Positions 16,259-25,063 of a stretch of 64,000 nucleotides of DNA are shown piece by piece (position 1 is the stretch's first letter; each line of letters begins with the position of its first letter). The notes beneath the pieces are model-generated. The model saw nothing but the letters and a program-made list of their open reading frames with translations, searched no databases and was not told the DNA's origin. The translations under genes and the position numbers were made by a program. The DNA comes from an uncultured Pseudohongiella sp. GTDB lineage: Bacteria; Pseudomonadota; Gammaproteobacteria; Pseudomonadales; Pseudohongiellaceae. The stretch lies in assembly GCA_951812965.1 (NCBI GenBank), contig OX638341.1, positions 3,144,438 through 3,208,437 on the forward strand, written 5' to 3'.

Positions 16259-18088
16259 TCACACACTCGAATGCTGTACACACACCGAAACCACCTTCGC
16301 GCCAATTTCTTCCACCTCCTCCAACAGATCCACTTCCGAGTTGAGCCTGCCCAAGTCTCGCAGGCCATCGCTGTCGGTCACCACCAAGGCCCTACCATCC
16401 GATTCGACCAGCGCCGCTACCGCCTCGGCCAACCGCGTACCCAATCCCAGTTTGTTCTCTCGAATCCATTCCGTCAGGCTTTCCACACCAATAGTTGCCC
16501 GCTGCCCGTTGTCGACGAGAACCGCCGTCTTTGCCCCATTGCGCACCAGATTTCGTGCGAACTCAGCGAACCACACGCTTAGCAGCACGTCTGACATGGA
16601 GGCTGACGTGTCAACGATCACGGATTGGGGTAGCCCATTGCCGACTACACATCGCTCAAAGGTTCGCACAGGTTCTCCGATTAATTCCCTGACCACTTTA
16701 CGGAACTCGTCCCTCGCAATCCCGTTACGCGGGTTAAGATGTTCTACCGTCCGGCACCTTTGCCCCAGCGCGCGGGGCAGTTCTGCCGAAATACCCACAG
16801 GACCGTAGTTCACCAGCATCGCCACCGCACTCGGATGTGCAGTTGCGTAGTCGACCAGCGCGTTCCGAAAGTTCCGCCCATCCGAACGCTTGTAGTGCTT
16901 CACTTCAACCACCAGCAAACACCGCTCGCCGTACGGTTCTTTCCGCCACAGGCCATAGTCCGGTTGCACGTTGTTTTTTCGGCTCTCGCCGACCGGTGAC
17001 TGCAATGGGGTCTTGCGCTCGCTGTAGAGCGACACCGCCGGACGAGCCGACTCTATGTCAGCAACTCGGGCTTCTCGGAACGCAAATCGCAACTCGCCCT
17101 CTGCATGTTTGATATTAATGTCATGTCCTTCGGCCGCCGCAAGGATTTCGGTCGCGATCCAAACCGCGTAAAGCTCATGTCGCTTGCGCCAAACCGGTAG
17201 TGAAAGGAGCTGGACAAGATCCTGCACATCCATTCTGACGTTCAGCCGTCTGCGAGGAAGCTTTTTGTACCGCGCACACAGTTCTGCACTGAATTGCGCT
17301 TTCTCAGCTTCTGATCCCGCTACCAGATTCCCAAGGATTTCAACCGTCGACCGCAGCCAATAGTCTGTTTCATTCTGCGCGATCGTCCAAAGATCTAACC
17401 CGTCGTTCTTGCCCAGGGCGTCTATCAATTTTCGGTGCGCATGAAAAGATTCCAGCAATAGTAAGCGCTGGCCAAAGCCTGCGTTCTTGACCACATACAA
17501 GGCAGCCATCGCGATGCGCGCCGCGTCATCCAAGCCGGCTGGAAGCCTTGCCGGCAGCAGGCTTGCCGGAAAAGGGTCGTACTGATTGTTGTCGTACGCT
17601 TTGAGCCATAAGTCTACGTCCGGTAGCCCGGTCAAACCTGTATCCAGAAGGTATTCCCTCTCCAGGTCGTTTCGAACTGTATTCGGCAGAAACGCCTCGT
17701 GATTGCTCACCGCCGGCACATCGAACTCGCATTCCATGGACCGCCACTCGCGTTCAAACTCCCGGAAATGCTCTAACTCGAACACATCGTCGTCTACGAC
17801 GAGCCGCCACTGCCGTTGGCCCTCATGAGCCCCGGCTGACTCGAAGAAGCGCAAAATGTCTCCGAACATCATTGGGAATGGCTCTATGGCTTTGAACAAC
17901 GCTTCGAGAAACACCCCCATGGACACCTCTTGTAACGCCTCTTCGACAGTCCCAGCGTCACCGTCGAGCACCTTCCGAACACTATCCGCAAAATCCGAAT
18001 CCCGCCCATTCGGCTCCAGACCACCCGCTTCCGCAAGTTCTTGCCACGCGCACAACGCGTTCCGATGCGCCTTGTTGTCACGTTTCAC
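16259..18088 (-). CDS. Uncharacterised protein joining a PD-(D/E)XK-like motif to a vWA domain
   Basis: About 609 residues. A GTG at 18088 is preceded by AAAGGAG with 9-base spacing; a TTG at 18097 is in frame but too close to it. Numbering from the TTG, residues 1-340 are mostly helical and unrecognised. At 378-403, QPDYGLW followed by LLVVEVKHYKR gives the D...ExK pattern of PD-(D/E)XK nucleases. At 493-501, VIVDTSASM is a vWA metal site (DxSxS). GLGTRLAEA supplies the Thr at 554 and VVTDSDG the Asp near 576, so the site is complete. I do not recognise the family. The context (Abi remnant, insertion sequence, HTH remnant) suggests phage defence, which is inference. Base composition is lower in GC than the flanking metabolic genes, consistent with transfer. 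Confidence 0.7.
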   Translation of the reverse strand: MKRDNKAHRNALCAWQELAEAGGLEPNGRDSDFADSVRKVLDGDAGTVEEALQEVSMGVFLEALFKAIEPFPMMFGDILRFFESAGAHEGQRQWRLVVDDDVFELEHFREFEREWRSMECEFDVPAVSNHEAFLPNTVRNDLEREYLLDTGLTGLPDVDLWLKAYDNNQYDPFPASLLPARLPAGLDDAARIAMAALYVVKNAGFGQRLLLLESFHAHRKLIDALGKNDGLDLWTIAQNETDYWLRSTVEILGNLVAGSEAEKAQFSAELCARYKKLPRRRLNVRMDVQDLVQLLSLPVWRKRHELYAVWIATEILAAAEGHDINIKHAEGELRFAFREARVADIESARPAVSLYSERKTPLQSPVGESRKNNVQPDYGLWRKEPYGERCLLVVEVKHYKRSDGRNFRNALVDYATAHPSAVAMLVNYGPVGISAELPRALGQRCRTVEHLNPRNGIARDEFRKVVRELIGEPVRTFERCVVGNGLPQSVIVDTSASMSDVLLSVWFAEFARNLVRNGAKTAVLVDNGQRATIGVESLTEWIRENKLGLGTRLAEAVAALVESDGRALVVTDSDGLRDLGRLNSEVDLLEEVEEIGAKVVSVCVQHSSV

Positions 18089-18192
18089 CGAGTTCAATCT
18101 CCTTTGTTCAGCATCAAATATTCGTGTGAGTTAAACAGTTTTATCTTCGCTGTGCTTGCTGGCAACGATCTAATGCGAAAATACGCACCTGC

Positions 18193-18221
18193 TTCGTGGA
18201 TTTTTCACGAAAATCCACGAA
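18193..18221. promoter_or_regulatory. Perfect 12-bp inverted repeat upstream of the nuclease-vWA gene
   Basis: TTCGTGGATTTT (18193-18204) and AAAATCCACGAA (18210-18221) are exact inverse complements with a 5-bp spacer, about 105 bases before the start codon. There is no T-run on the exit side and no gene ends here, which favours an operator over a terminator. The region around it (18098-18382) is AT-rich and carries no supported gene. Confidence 0.5.
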
Positions 18222-18382
18222 ACAATCGCCGATTTTCGGTAAATTTTGAATTGGCGGGTGTCAGTCGCCTAATACAATGACTGAATTCTGACAAGCAACG
18301 TTTCCAACAGTACTTGCCAGAGATATCCTTCTTCTTGAATGATGCCCGCACTTAAGGCGCGTTGTTACGAAAGGTCTTTACG

Positions 18383-19654
18383 CTATAGTAGTGGAACGTA
18401 CATGTTTCTCGTGGCCAAGGTGTTTCGATCCAACCCCATCACATGGACCACGATCTCCTCACCTGCGGGAAGGTAAAGCACTATACGCTCTGCGTTAGTA
18501 ACTTCAATTCGATCCAGGGGCACTTCATCGGCGAATCCGGCTCTTCGCGCTTCCACGATGCATGTCCGCGCTACGCACTCCGGCGTGTCGAAGGCGGTCT
18601 CCTGCCTGCGGCCGCTCATTTCCATCCATGTCGGTCTGCCATTGGCATATCTTGTGGAAATGCCTAGCACCGCGAGATCGACAGTCTCGGGAGGCGGAAT
18701 TACCGACTCGCCTTCGGAATCGACAATTACGACCGCGTCTTCGCCTAACAAGCCGAGTTCTCTCGCATACATCCGCAGTGGATGCTCAAGTTCGGGTCTG
18801 GAGCGTTCGCTGTACGCCGTTTGGTCCACGGTCAGCGGATCAAGCCCGGTAAACTGACGTAGGAAGTGGGCCATGGGCGCCCAGGTTTCGGTCCTTGATT
18901 CGCGAATGTGATCATAGCCGGCATGCACGAGTAGCTTTGCGTCGCTGTCGATGTCGAACACCCTGCTGACGATATTCTTTGCCTGCCACCAATCCCGCCG
19001 CTCCTGTGGATTCATTGCGCTGGTTTCCGCGGAAGTTTCCTGACCGTCTTCTTCCTCGTAGGCAATGATCCGGTAGCCAAGCTCAATTGCCGATCGGACG
19101 AGTTGCGCAATGACAACGTCATTCACATAGTAGCCGGTCTGTGGAATCGGATAGCCGCGCGAATTGACGGGATCCCCGTTCCAGCCGGCCTCGATGGCGA
19201 GATAGCGGAATCCCTGCTCCGCAAGCGGCGCCAGCAGATCCATCGTCAACAGCCTGTCGGACGATGCATGGTGCCGTTCGTTCACCATGACGATGCGGTG
19301 ACCTACCGCACTTTCAGTCACATATTCGACTGCCGAAACGCTCGTGACCGGCGATGGGAATTCCCCGGGCGAATCTTGACGGATTGCTGGATCAAAGTGC
19401 GACAGCGCTGCCACATGATTGCCAACGAACGATTCCAACTGTGCAAGGTAAGACCAGTATGAGAAGGAACCCGATCCTGATCCGCAGACATCTTCGAGTT
19501 CGCGGAACCGGCCAAGCGAATACCACACGCTCGTATCGTAATTTTCCGTAGCCAGTCTATTGAGTTCGGCGGGTTCGCACTGGGCATCAGCTTCGGCCTG
19601 TGCGAACGCGTTTGCTGCCATGACCGCGAATAATAAAACCACCCAGAGTCTCAT
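18383..19654 (-). CDS. Exported Tiki/ChaN/erythromycin-esterase-like protein
   Basis: This protein of about 423 residues starts at ATG 19654, preceded by GGAGAGACG. That start gives a clean signal peptide MRLWVVLLFAVMAANAFAQA; a longer reading to 19711 adds only a hydrophilic leader. The core reads HRIVMVNERHHASSDRL, then FRYLAIEAGWNGDPVN, then RIIAYEEEDGQ. The pattern of a buried E-x-H pair followed by an acidic cluster is that of the EreA/ChaN/Tiki superfamily of hydrolases and haem-binding proteins. No particular activity can be assigned. It lies at the end of the leftward quinoprotein cluster, 60 bases after a tiny membrane ORF, and could be in the same transcript. Confidence 0.65.
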   Translation of the reverse strand: MRLWVVLLFAVMAANAFAQAEADAQCEPAELNRLATENYDTSVWYSLGRFRELEDVCGSGSGSFSYWSYLAQLESFVGNHVAALSHFDPAIRQDSPGEFPSPVTSVSAVEYVTESAVGHRIVMVNERHHASSDRLLTMDLLAPLAEQGFRYLAIEAGWNGDPVNSRGYPIPQTGYYVNDVVIAQLVRSAIELGYRIIAYEEEDGQETSAETSAMNPQERRDWWQAKNIVSRVFDIDSDAKLLVHAGYDHIRESRTETWAPMAHFLRQFTGLDPLTVDQTAYSERSRPELEHPLRMYARELGLLGEDAVVIVDSEGESVIPPPETVDLAVLGISTRYANGRPTWMEMSGRRQETAFDTPECVARTCIVEARRAGFADEVPLDRIEVTNAERIVLYLPAGEEIVVHVMGLDRNTLATRNMYVPLL

Positions 19655-19714
19655 TTTCGTCTCTCCGCCACGGAAAGGCTGGTCGGGACCAATTAAAAAC
19701 CTCGCCGGCAATCC

Positions 19715-19849
19715 TTACCGGGCGTTAGTGGAGAGGAAGATCAGCAGGTTTTGTTCGATTGTTTCGGACAGGCCGGGGACGAAAAGGATCGAGCCGGCTA
19801 CCAGGACGGTGACGGCTATGCAGACTGCGAGATAGGTCTTGTTGGACAT
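19715..19849 (-). CDS. Small single-pass membrane protein (44 residues)
   Basis: MSNKTYLAVCIAVTVLVAGS begins a 44-residue frame with one predicted membrane helix (residues about 6-25) and the short tail ...LLIFLSTNAR, ending at TAA 19715-19717. It starts 10 bases after the stop of the upstream gene, with a GAGAG-like ribosome site, and codon use is consistent with its neighbours. I recognise no family. It is below the usual length cutoff and would easily be missed. Confidence 0.5.
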   Translation of the reverse strand: MSNKTYLAVCIAVTVLVAGSILFVPGLSETIEQNLLIFLSTNAR

Positions 19850-19858
19850 GATTGACTC

Positions 19859-20383
19859 TCAGGCGTTCGGGCCGCGCGGGGCGAGTTCGAATACCCAGAG
19901 GTTGCCCGATTCCACGCTGGCGCGGCTGGAATTACCGCCGTACTTTTCACGCAGGGCGGCGGTGACGCCATCGAGCGCCTCGCCTTCGCGGATGCGGACG
20001 ATTTGTCGCTCGTAGCGCACACCGTCGATTCGCACTACGGCTATACCGTCGCCCTCGTCCGCTTCCACCGCCCAGTGTTTCCAGATGCGCCCGAGCGTCG
20101 AGCCCATGTATCCGCTGACGACGTACAACCTGCCCTCGCTTTCGAGTATATAAATCAGCCGCGAAGTGGGCGGATTCATCAACTGCAATTCGACGGTGGG
20201 GATGTCGCGCGTGAAGCTCCAGTCCGGCTCCGGGCCGGAATAGAGATCCCCGGAGACAAGTTCGCCTCCGGGGAACAGGATCGACGGGCCGTCCGCGTTG
20301 CGATTGTCCAGCGCCAGGGTGGCATAGGCCACCACCGGAATCAGCACCGCGATGCCGATCAGTTGCAGTATCAATCGCAGCAT
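19859..20383 (-). CDS. Membrane-anchored protein of unknown function
   Basis: This 174-residue protein has an N-terminal hydrophobic segment (LILQLIGIAVLIPVVAYATLAL) that would act as signal or anchor. The remainder is beta-rich: VELQLMNPPTSRLIYILES, GRLYVVSGYMGS, GRIWKHWAVEADEGDG, IDGVRYERQIVRI. The strand pattern is reminiscent of small FMN- or F420-binding split-barrel proteins, but no diagnostic motif is present and I do not assign it there. It follows the 20410-22437 quinoprotein gene by 26 bases and is probably co-transcribed. Confidence 0.65.
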   Translation of the reverse strand: MLRLILQLIGIAVLIPVVAYATLALDNRNADGPSILFPGGELVSGDLYSGPEPDWSFTRDIPTVELQLMNPPTSRLIYILESEGRLYVVSGYMGSTLGRIWKHWAVEADEGDGIAVVRIDGVRYERQIVRIREGEALDGVTAALREKYGGNSSRASVESGNLWVFELAPRGPNA

Positions 20384-20409
20384 CGTACGACCCTCTCTTT
20401 ATCTTCCTG

Positions 20410-22437
20410 TCAGTAACCGGAAGATTGGGGCACCGCAGCCGGCAGCGCCATGGCGGTCAGTTTGGCGCCGGTCTGCAACATGATGTACTGATGACCGTCG
20501 TGCACCCAGGAACTCATGCCGTAGCTTGAGCGGGCCGGGACTTCGATCTCGGCCATGATTTCGCCGCTGTCCTTGTCGATCGAATACAGCATCGGCGTGC
20601 CGTCGCTGGCGACGTCGGAATAGACGAGCATATTGGGCGTGATCACCATCGGCACCAGATTGCCGGTGCCGGTATTGCCGACGTCGACGCCTTCGAGCGC
20701 CGGGCTGTTGGCGATGCGGCCCGGGGTCTCACCCGTGGGAATCTGCCACAGGTGCTCGCCGCTGTTCATGTCGATGGCGACGATGCGGCTGTACGGCGGC
20801 TTCCACACGGGAATGCCGGACTGCAATCGCGGCGGGCGGGCAGTGGCGCCGCGCACGCTGTTGGCGTATTCGGCCAGGTTCGTACCGGTCGGATTGGCGA
20901 ACAGCAGGTCGGCTTCCTCACCGGGAATCAGGCGCAGCACAAAACAGGCCTTATGGGAGGATACGTACAACACGCCGGAGCTCGGATCGGCTACGGGCGG
21001 CGAGGTGATATTGGCGCCGCCGGCGCCGCCGGGACAGTTCATCGCGCCGTACTTGCCTTCGGGATTGTCGGCGTGAATGGGCGGATTGAATAGCCCGCCC
21101 ATCACGTAGTCATCCATCACTTCCAGCGCTTCGGCGCGCAACTCCGGCGTGAAATCGACCAGGTCGTCCTCGGTGATGCCCTGCATGTCGAACGGTTCGG
21201 GCCAGGTCACGTGCGGCTGGGTCGGCGACAGCACTTCGCCCGGCACGATCGAAGGCGGCACAGGCCGGTCGACGATGGGCCAGACCGGTTCTCCCGTGAG
21301 GCGGTTGAAGGTATAGACCCAGGCTTGCTTGGTCACCTGGGCGACCGCTGGAATTGGCTGGCCGTCCACGTTGATATCGAGCAGCACGGGCGCCGTGGGC
21401 GTGTCGAAGTTCCAGATCTCGTGTTTGACAAACTGGAAATGCCAGGCGCGCTCGCCGCTGCGGGTATCGAGCGCGATGATGCTCGCGCCATAGAGATTGT
21501 CTCCCGGACGGAATCCGCCGTAGTAGTCGATGGTCGCGCTGTTGGTGGGGATGTATACCAGATTGTTGGCCGGGTCGGCGGACAGCGGCGCCCAGGAAGA
21601 TACGTCGCCGGTCCATTGCCAGGCGTCGTTTTCCCAGGTCTCGTGGCCGTATTCGCCGGGCCGGGGAATGACGTTGAATTTCCACTTGAAATCGCCGGTG
21701 TTCTTGTCGTAGGCGAGAATGTCGCCCGGCACGTTCTCGACGCGGGCTTGCAAGTATCCCTGCTCGGCGGAGTTGCCGATGACGATGGTGTCGTTCACCA
21801 CGATGGGCGGCGAGGAAGAAGTGATATAGCCAGTCTCCAGCGGAATGCCTTCATAAGGATCGTATGGATGGCCGAGGTCGGCGAGCAGGTCGACCACGCC
21901 GGTTTCGGGAAATCCTTCGATCGGCACGGGATTGCCGAACCCTTCCAGCGGAATGCCGGTCTTGGCGTCGAGCGCTGTCAGGAAGAACCCGGGGGAAACG
22001 ATGTAGATCACGCCGCGGCCGTTAACTTCCGCATAGGCCACGCCTTTGCCGTAATCGGCGCGCATGGAATATTCGGCGCGAGGCGTGTCGGGCTCGCGAT
22101 AGGTCCAGATTGTATCGCCGGTCTTCGGATCGATGGCGACGACGTAGCGCTTGTAGCCCACCACGGTGTACAGGATGCCGTCGATCAATGACGGTGTGGA
22201 GCGCCCGCTGACGGCGTTGAAACTGGCGCCGTCCCATTCCCAGACGACTTCCAGATCGCCGAAGTTTTCGGCGGTGATCTCGTCCGCGGGGGTGAAGCGG
22301 GTATGAGCAAAGTCGTTGCCCAGAGTGAACCATTCGGTGGCTTCGTCGGCGAACAATTCGCCTTCGGCGGCCTGAGCCGTAACGGCGACGCACAAGACTA
22401 GCGCCGGCAACCACTTCTTCAAGTCAACTAATTGCAT
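20410..22437 (-). CDS. Periplasmic PQQ-dependent dehydrogenase, glucose/sorbosone-dehydrogenase-like
   Basis: This 675-residue protein has a signal peptide ending in AVTAQAAEG and the ribosome site GGAGGA before the ATG. The propeller blades are WEWDGASFN, GDTIWTYREPD, GDFKWKFNVIPRPGE and GERAWHFQFVKHEIWNFD. IPAVAQVTKQAWVYTFNRLT closely parallels the enzyme at 11250-13199, so the two are paralogues. HEIWNFDTPTAPVLLD is the catalytic region. MNCPGGAGGANITSPP near residue 475 and SSHKACFVLRL contain cysteines that may be unpaired. The substrate is unknown. It follows the quinoprotein gene 22483-24126 by 45 bases. Confidence 0.85.
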   Translation of the reverse strand: MQLVDLKKWLPALVLCVAVTAQAAEGELFADEATEWFTLGNDFAHTRFTPADEITAENFGDLEVVWEWDGASFNAVSGRSTPSLIDGILYTVVGYKRYVVAIDPKTGDTIWTYREPDTPRAEYSMRADYGKGVAYAEVNGRGVIYIVSPGFFLTALDAKTGIPLEGFGNPVPIEGFPETGVVDLLADLGHPYDPYEGIPLETGYITSSSPPIVVNDTIVIGNSAEQGYLQARVENVPGDILAYDKNTGDFKWKFNVIPRPGEYGHETWENDAWQWTGDVSSWAPLSADPANNLVYIPTNSATIDYYGGFRPGDNLYGASIIALDTRSGERAWHFQFVKHEIWNFDTPTAPVLLDINVDGQPIPAVAQVTKQAWVYTFNRLTGEPVWPIVDRPVPPSIVPGEVLSPTQPHVTWPEPFDMQGITEDDLVDFTPELRAEALEVMDDYVMGGLFNPPIHADNPEGKYGAMNCPGGAGGANITSPPVADPSSGVLYVSSHKACFVLRLIPGEEADLLFANPTGTNLAEYANSVRGATARPPRLQSGIPVWKPPYSRIVAIDMNSGEHLWQIPTGETPGRIANSPALEGVDVGNTGTGNLVPMVITPNMLVYSDVASDGTPMLYSIDKDSGEIMAEIEVPARSSYGMSSWVHDGHQYIMLQTGAKLTAMALPAAVPQSSGY

Positions 22438-22482
22438 GAGATGTCCTCCAGAATCCGCGTGATATTCCCATATTTTGCCGTG

Positions 22483-24126
22483 TTATTCACCCCGTAGAGC
22501 ATAGGTGGCCAGTACGTGGCCGGAAATGAAACTGAGGTATTGTAAGCCGTCGATCATGTAGGTAATCGGTGGCATGACGATCTGGCCGCCGAGATTTCGT
22601 TTCCAGAGCAATTCTCCGCTGGCCGCGTCGAGGGCGTGGATATAGCCTTCGCGGCCGCCGGTGAAGAGCAGATCGGTGGCGGTGGTCAGCATGCCGCTGT
22701 CGCTGACGTCGAATTGCTCGAATTCCCATACTTCCTCGCCGGTGCGAGGGTCGAGCGCCTTTAGCGAGGCGTGCCCTACCTCGTCGGTCCAGTTGTTGAT
22801 CGGGTTGGTGCGGCCGATGCCGACTCCGGGCGCCCCCGGCGCGGGAGTCAACACGTCGAAGCCGCCCCCGAGGAAGGCCCGTCCGGGTACGTACTCTGAC
22901 TCTTCCGGCTGGTAGATCGTCGCGTAGTCCTCCCAGGCGCTGAAATAGAACAGCTCGGTGCGCGGGCTCCATGAAGGCGGATACCAGTTGGTGCCGCCCT
23001 GGTTGCCGGGCCAGGTCGGCATGCCTTCGGGCTGCGGGGTCGGAATGGGCCGGCCGTTTTCGTCGAGGCCGCTCGACCAGTTCACGCGCACGAAGGGGTT
23101 GCCGAGCAGGAATTCTCCGTCGGTGCGGTCGAGCACGTAGAAATAGCCGTTGCGGTTTGCCCAGAGCATCAACTTGCGTTGCGCGCCCTGCCATTCCATG
23201 TCCGCCAGCACCGGCACCTGCACGGCGTCGTAGTCGTAACCGTCGTTGGGCGTGAACTGGAAGTACCAGCGTAACTCGCCGGTGTCGGCATCGAGAGCGA
23301 TGACCGAGTCCGAATAGAGATTGTCGCCGGGCCGCTGGGCCGCGTTCCAATCCGGTCCGGGATTGCCCACGCCCCAATAAGTCAGGTTTTCTTCCGGGTC
23401 GAACGAGCCGGTGATCCATACCGGGGCGCCGCCGTATTGCCAGTCGTCGTCTTCCCAGGTTTCATGGCCGGGCTCGCCGGGGCCGGGAATTGTGTAGGTC
23501 TTCCAGGCAAGTTCGCCGGTCTCGGCGTAGAACGCGGCGACATAGCCGCGAATGCCGAATTCACCGCCGCCGACGCCAACGATGATCTTGTCCTTCACCG
23601 CCAGCGGCGCCATGGTTACCGAATAAGCCAGGTTCACGTCGCCGACTTCCACATCCCAGAGTAATTCGCCGTTGACGCGGTCCACCGCCACGAGGCGCGC
23701 GTCGAGCGTACCCATGAAGACCCGGTCGTCGAGCACCGCCACGCCGCGGTTGTTGGCGCCGCAGCAGACCAGCGAGTTCTCCGCGGGCGTATGCACGTAT
23801 TTCCAGAACACGCGGCCGGTAATCGGGTCCACCGCCATGATGCTGTTCGGGCGTTCGGTCAGATACATGACGCCGTCGGCGACGATGGGCGTGGATTGCC
23901 AGGCGCCGAAGACCTGATTCTGCAACAGCCAGCGCAATTCCAGGTCGCCGACATTTTGCTGGTCGATCTGCGTCAGCCGGCTGTAGCGCTGGCTCATGTA
24001 GCTGCCGTTGTAGGTCAGCCAGCTTTCCGGCTCGTCCTCGGCCTGGAGAATCCGCTCGTAGGGAATCTGGGCGTGAACCGGCGCCGTGAGCAGCGCCAGC
24101 AATATCGTCCATGCGTATCTTTTCAT
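22483..24126 (-). CDS. PQQ-dependent alcohol dehydrogenase, methanol/ethanol type
   Basis: This 547-residue protein has the signal peptide MKRYAWTILLALLTAPVHAQ. NSLVCCGANNRGVAVLDDRV near residue 120 contains the adjacent cysteine pair that forms the vicinal disulfide of methanol/ethanol dehydrogenases. NDGYDYDAVQVPVLAD near 297 has the catalytic Asp plus a second Asp two residues later, the pattern of lanthanide-dependent XoxF/PedH-type enzymes. The start overlaps the end of the diheme cytochrome c gene by four bases, so that cytochrome is the likely electron acceptor. The alcohol oxidised is unknown. No pqq synthesis gene is in the window. Confidence 0.88.
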   Translation of the reverse strand: MKRYAWTILLALLTAPVHAQIPYERILQAEDEPESWLTYNGSYMSQRYSRLTQIDQQNVGDLELRWLLQNQVFGAWQSTPIVADGVMYLTERPNSIMAVDPITGRVFWKYVHTPAENSLVCCGANNRGVAVLDDRVFMGTLDARLVAVDRVNGELLWDVEVGDVNLAYSVTMAPLAVKDKIIVGVGGGEFGIRGYVAAFYAETGELAWKTYTIPGPGEPGHETWEDDDWQYGGAPVWITGSFDPEENLTYWGVGNPGPDWNAAQRPGDNLYSDSVIALDADTGELRWYFQFTPNDGYDYDAVQVPVLADMEWQGAQRKLMLWANRNGYFYVLDRTDGEFLLGNPFVRVNWSSGLDENGRPIPTPQPEGMPTWPGNQGGTNWYPPSWSPRTELFYFSAWEDYATIYQPEESEYVPGRAFLGGGFDVLTPAPGAPGVGIGRTNPINNWTDEVGHASLKALDPRTGEEVWEFEQFDVSDSGMLTTATDLLFTGGREGYIHALDAASGELLWKRNLGGQIVMPPITYMIDGLQYLSFISGHVLATYALRGE

Positions 24127-24899
24127 TGCGCACCTCGCAGGGTCAGCAGGAAAGCCACCAGATCGGCCACTTCCTCCTCGTTCATGTCCACCGGCGGCTT
24201 GCTGGGCTCGCGGCTGATTTCGAAGCTGCTCAGGTCGATTTTGGCGAAAGAGCGCAGGCGCTCGGAAGAATCGAGCACTTGCACCGTGTGGGTGTCCTCG
24301 TTGAGGCGCCGTCCGGTGACTACCTCCTCATCCAGAGTGACGAGCCGCACCGGCCGGTTGATCGGCATCAGGGCCGCGGTCGGGTCGAGCAGGTTGAGTT
24401 GCAGCACCGACGGCGTGCGAATGGCGCCGATATCGCTGAGATCCGGCGCCGTGCGCGGACCTTCGCCGTTCACGCGATGGCAGCCGGAACAGCCGCCGCG
24501 TCCGAAGAACAGTGCCTCGCCGCGAGACGGGTCGCCGATTCGCACGGCGACGCCTTCCGGGTCGAAACCTGCGCGGATGTAGGCAATAATGCCCTCCATC
24601 TCGCCGGCGCCAAAGTCAAAGGCCGGCATCTGCCCCTCGCCGGAGCCTTCGGCAATGACTCTGCGCAGATCCTCGTCCGAGGCTACGCCGCGAAATATGC
24701 CGAGCCGCAGGTCGATGCCGTCCACCAGTGCGCCCTGGGGCCCGTGACACAAGGCGCATTGACTGGTATAGGTTCGCGATCCGAGTTCAATGGCTTCTGA
24801 AGTGTATTGGTGATCGCCCGCAGCTTGGGGCCGGGCAAGCGGTGATAGCGCAAGTAGCGTCAACAGCAATATGCCGACGCTCGATGCCTTGAGATTCAT
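24123..24899 (-). CDS. Periplasmic diheme c-type cytochrome
   Basis: About 258 residues, starting at ATG 24899. AAAGGAG lies just upstream, and a longer reading to 24965 lacks such a site. A signal peptide (MNLKASSVGILLLTLLALSP...) is followed by two cytochrome c domains. The first haem site is CALCHGPQGA and the second CSGCHRVNGEGP. Likely axial methionines are in GQMPAFDFGAGEM and in the C-terminal domain. It is the first gene of a leftward operon and is translationally coupled to the alcohol dehydrogenase that follows, a standard arrangement in which the cytochrome takes electrons from PQQ. Confidence 0.9.
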   Translation of the reverse strand: MNLKASSVGILLLTLLALSPLARPQAAGDHQYTSEAIELGSRTYTSQCALCHGPQGALVDGIDLRLGIFRGVASDEDLRRVIAEGSGEGQMPAFDFGAGEMEGIIAYIRAGFDPEGVAVRIGDPSRGEALFFGRGGCSGCHRVNGEGPRTAPDLSDIGAIRTPSVLQLNLLDPTAALMPINRPVRLVTLDEEVVTGRRLNEDTHTVQVLDSSERLRSFAKIDLSSFEISREPSKPPVDMNEEEVADLVAFLLTLRGAQ

Positions 24900-25063
24900 G
24901 ACTCCTTTTTCCTCGGTCCAGCCTGAAAAACCGGCAGCATAGCGACTTGTCCGCTTTCGGTCCATGCCTTCGCGGGAACAGTTCCCGCCAGAAAGTGCAA
25001 CCGAGGCGTGGGGTCTGTTATATTCTGGCGTCGAATCACCCGAGAAGGCGGAGGTTATCGAAA

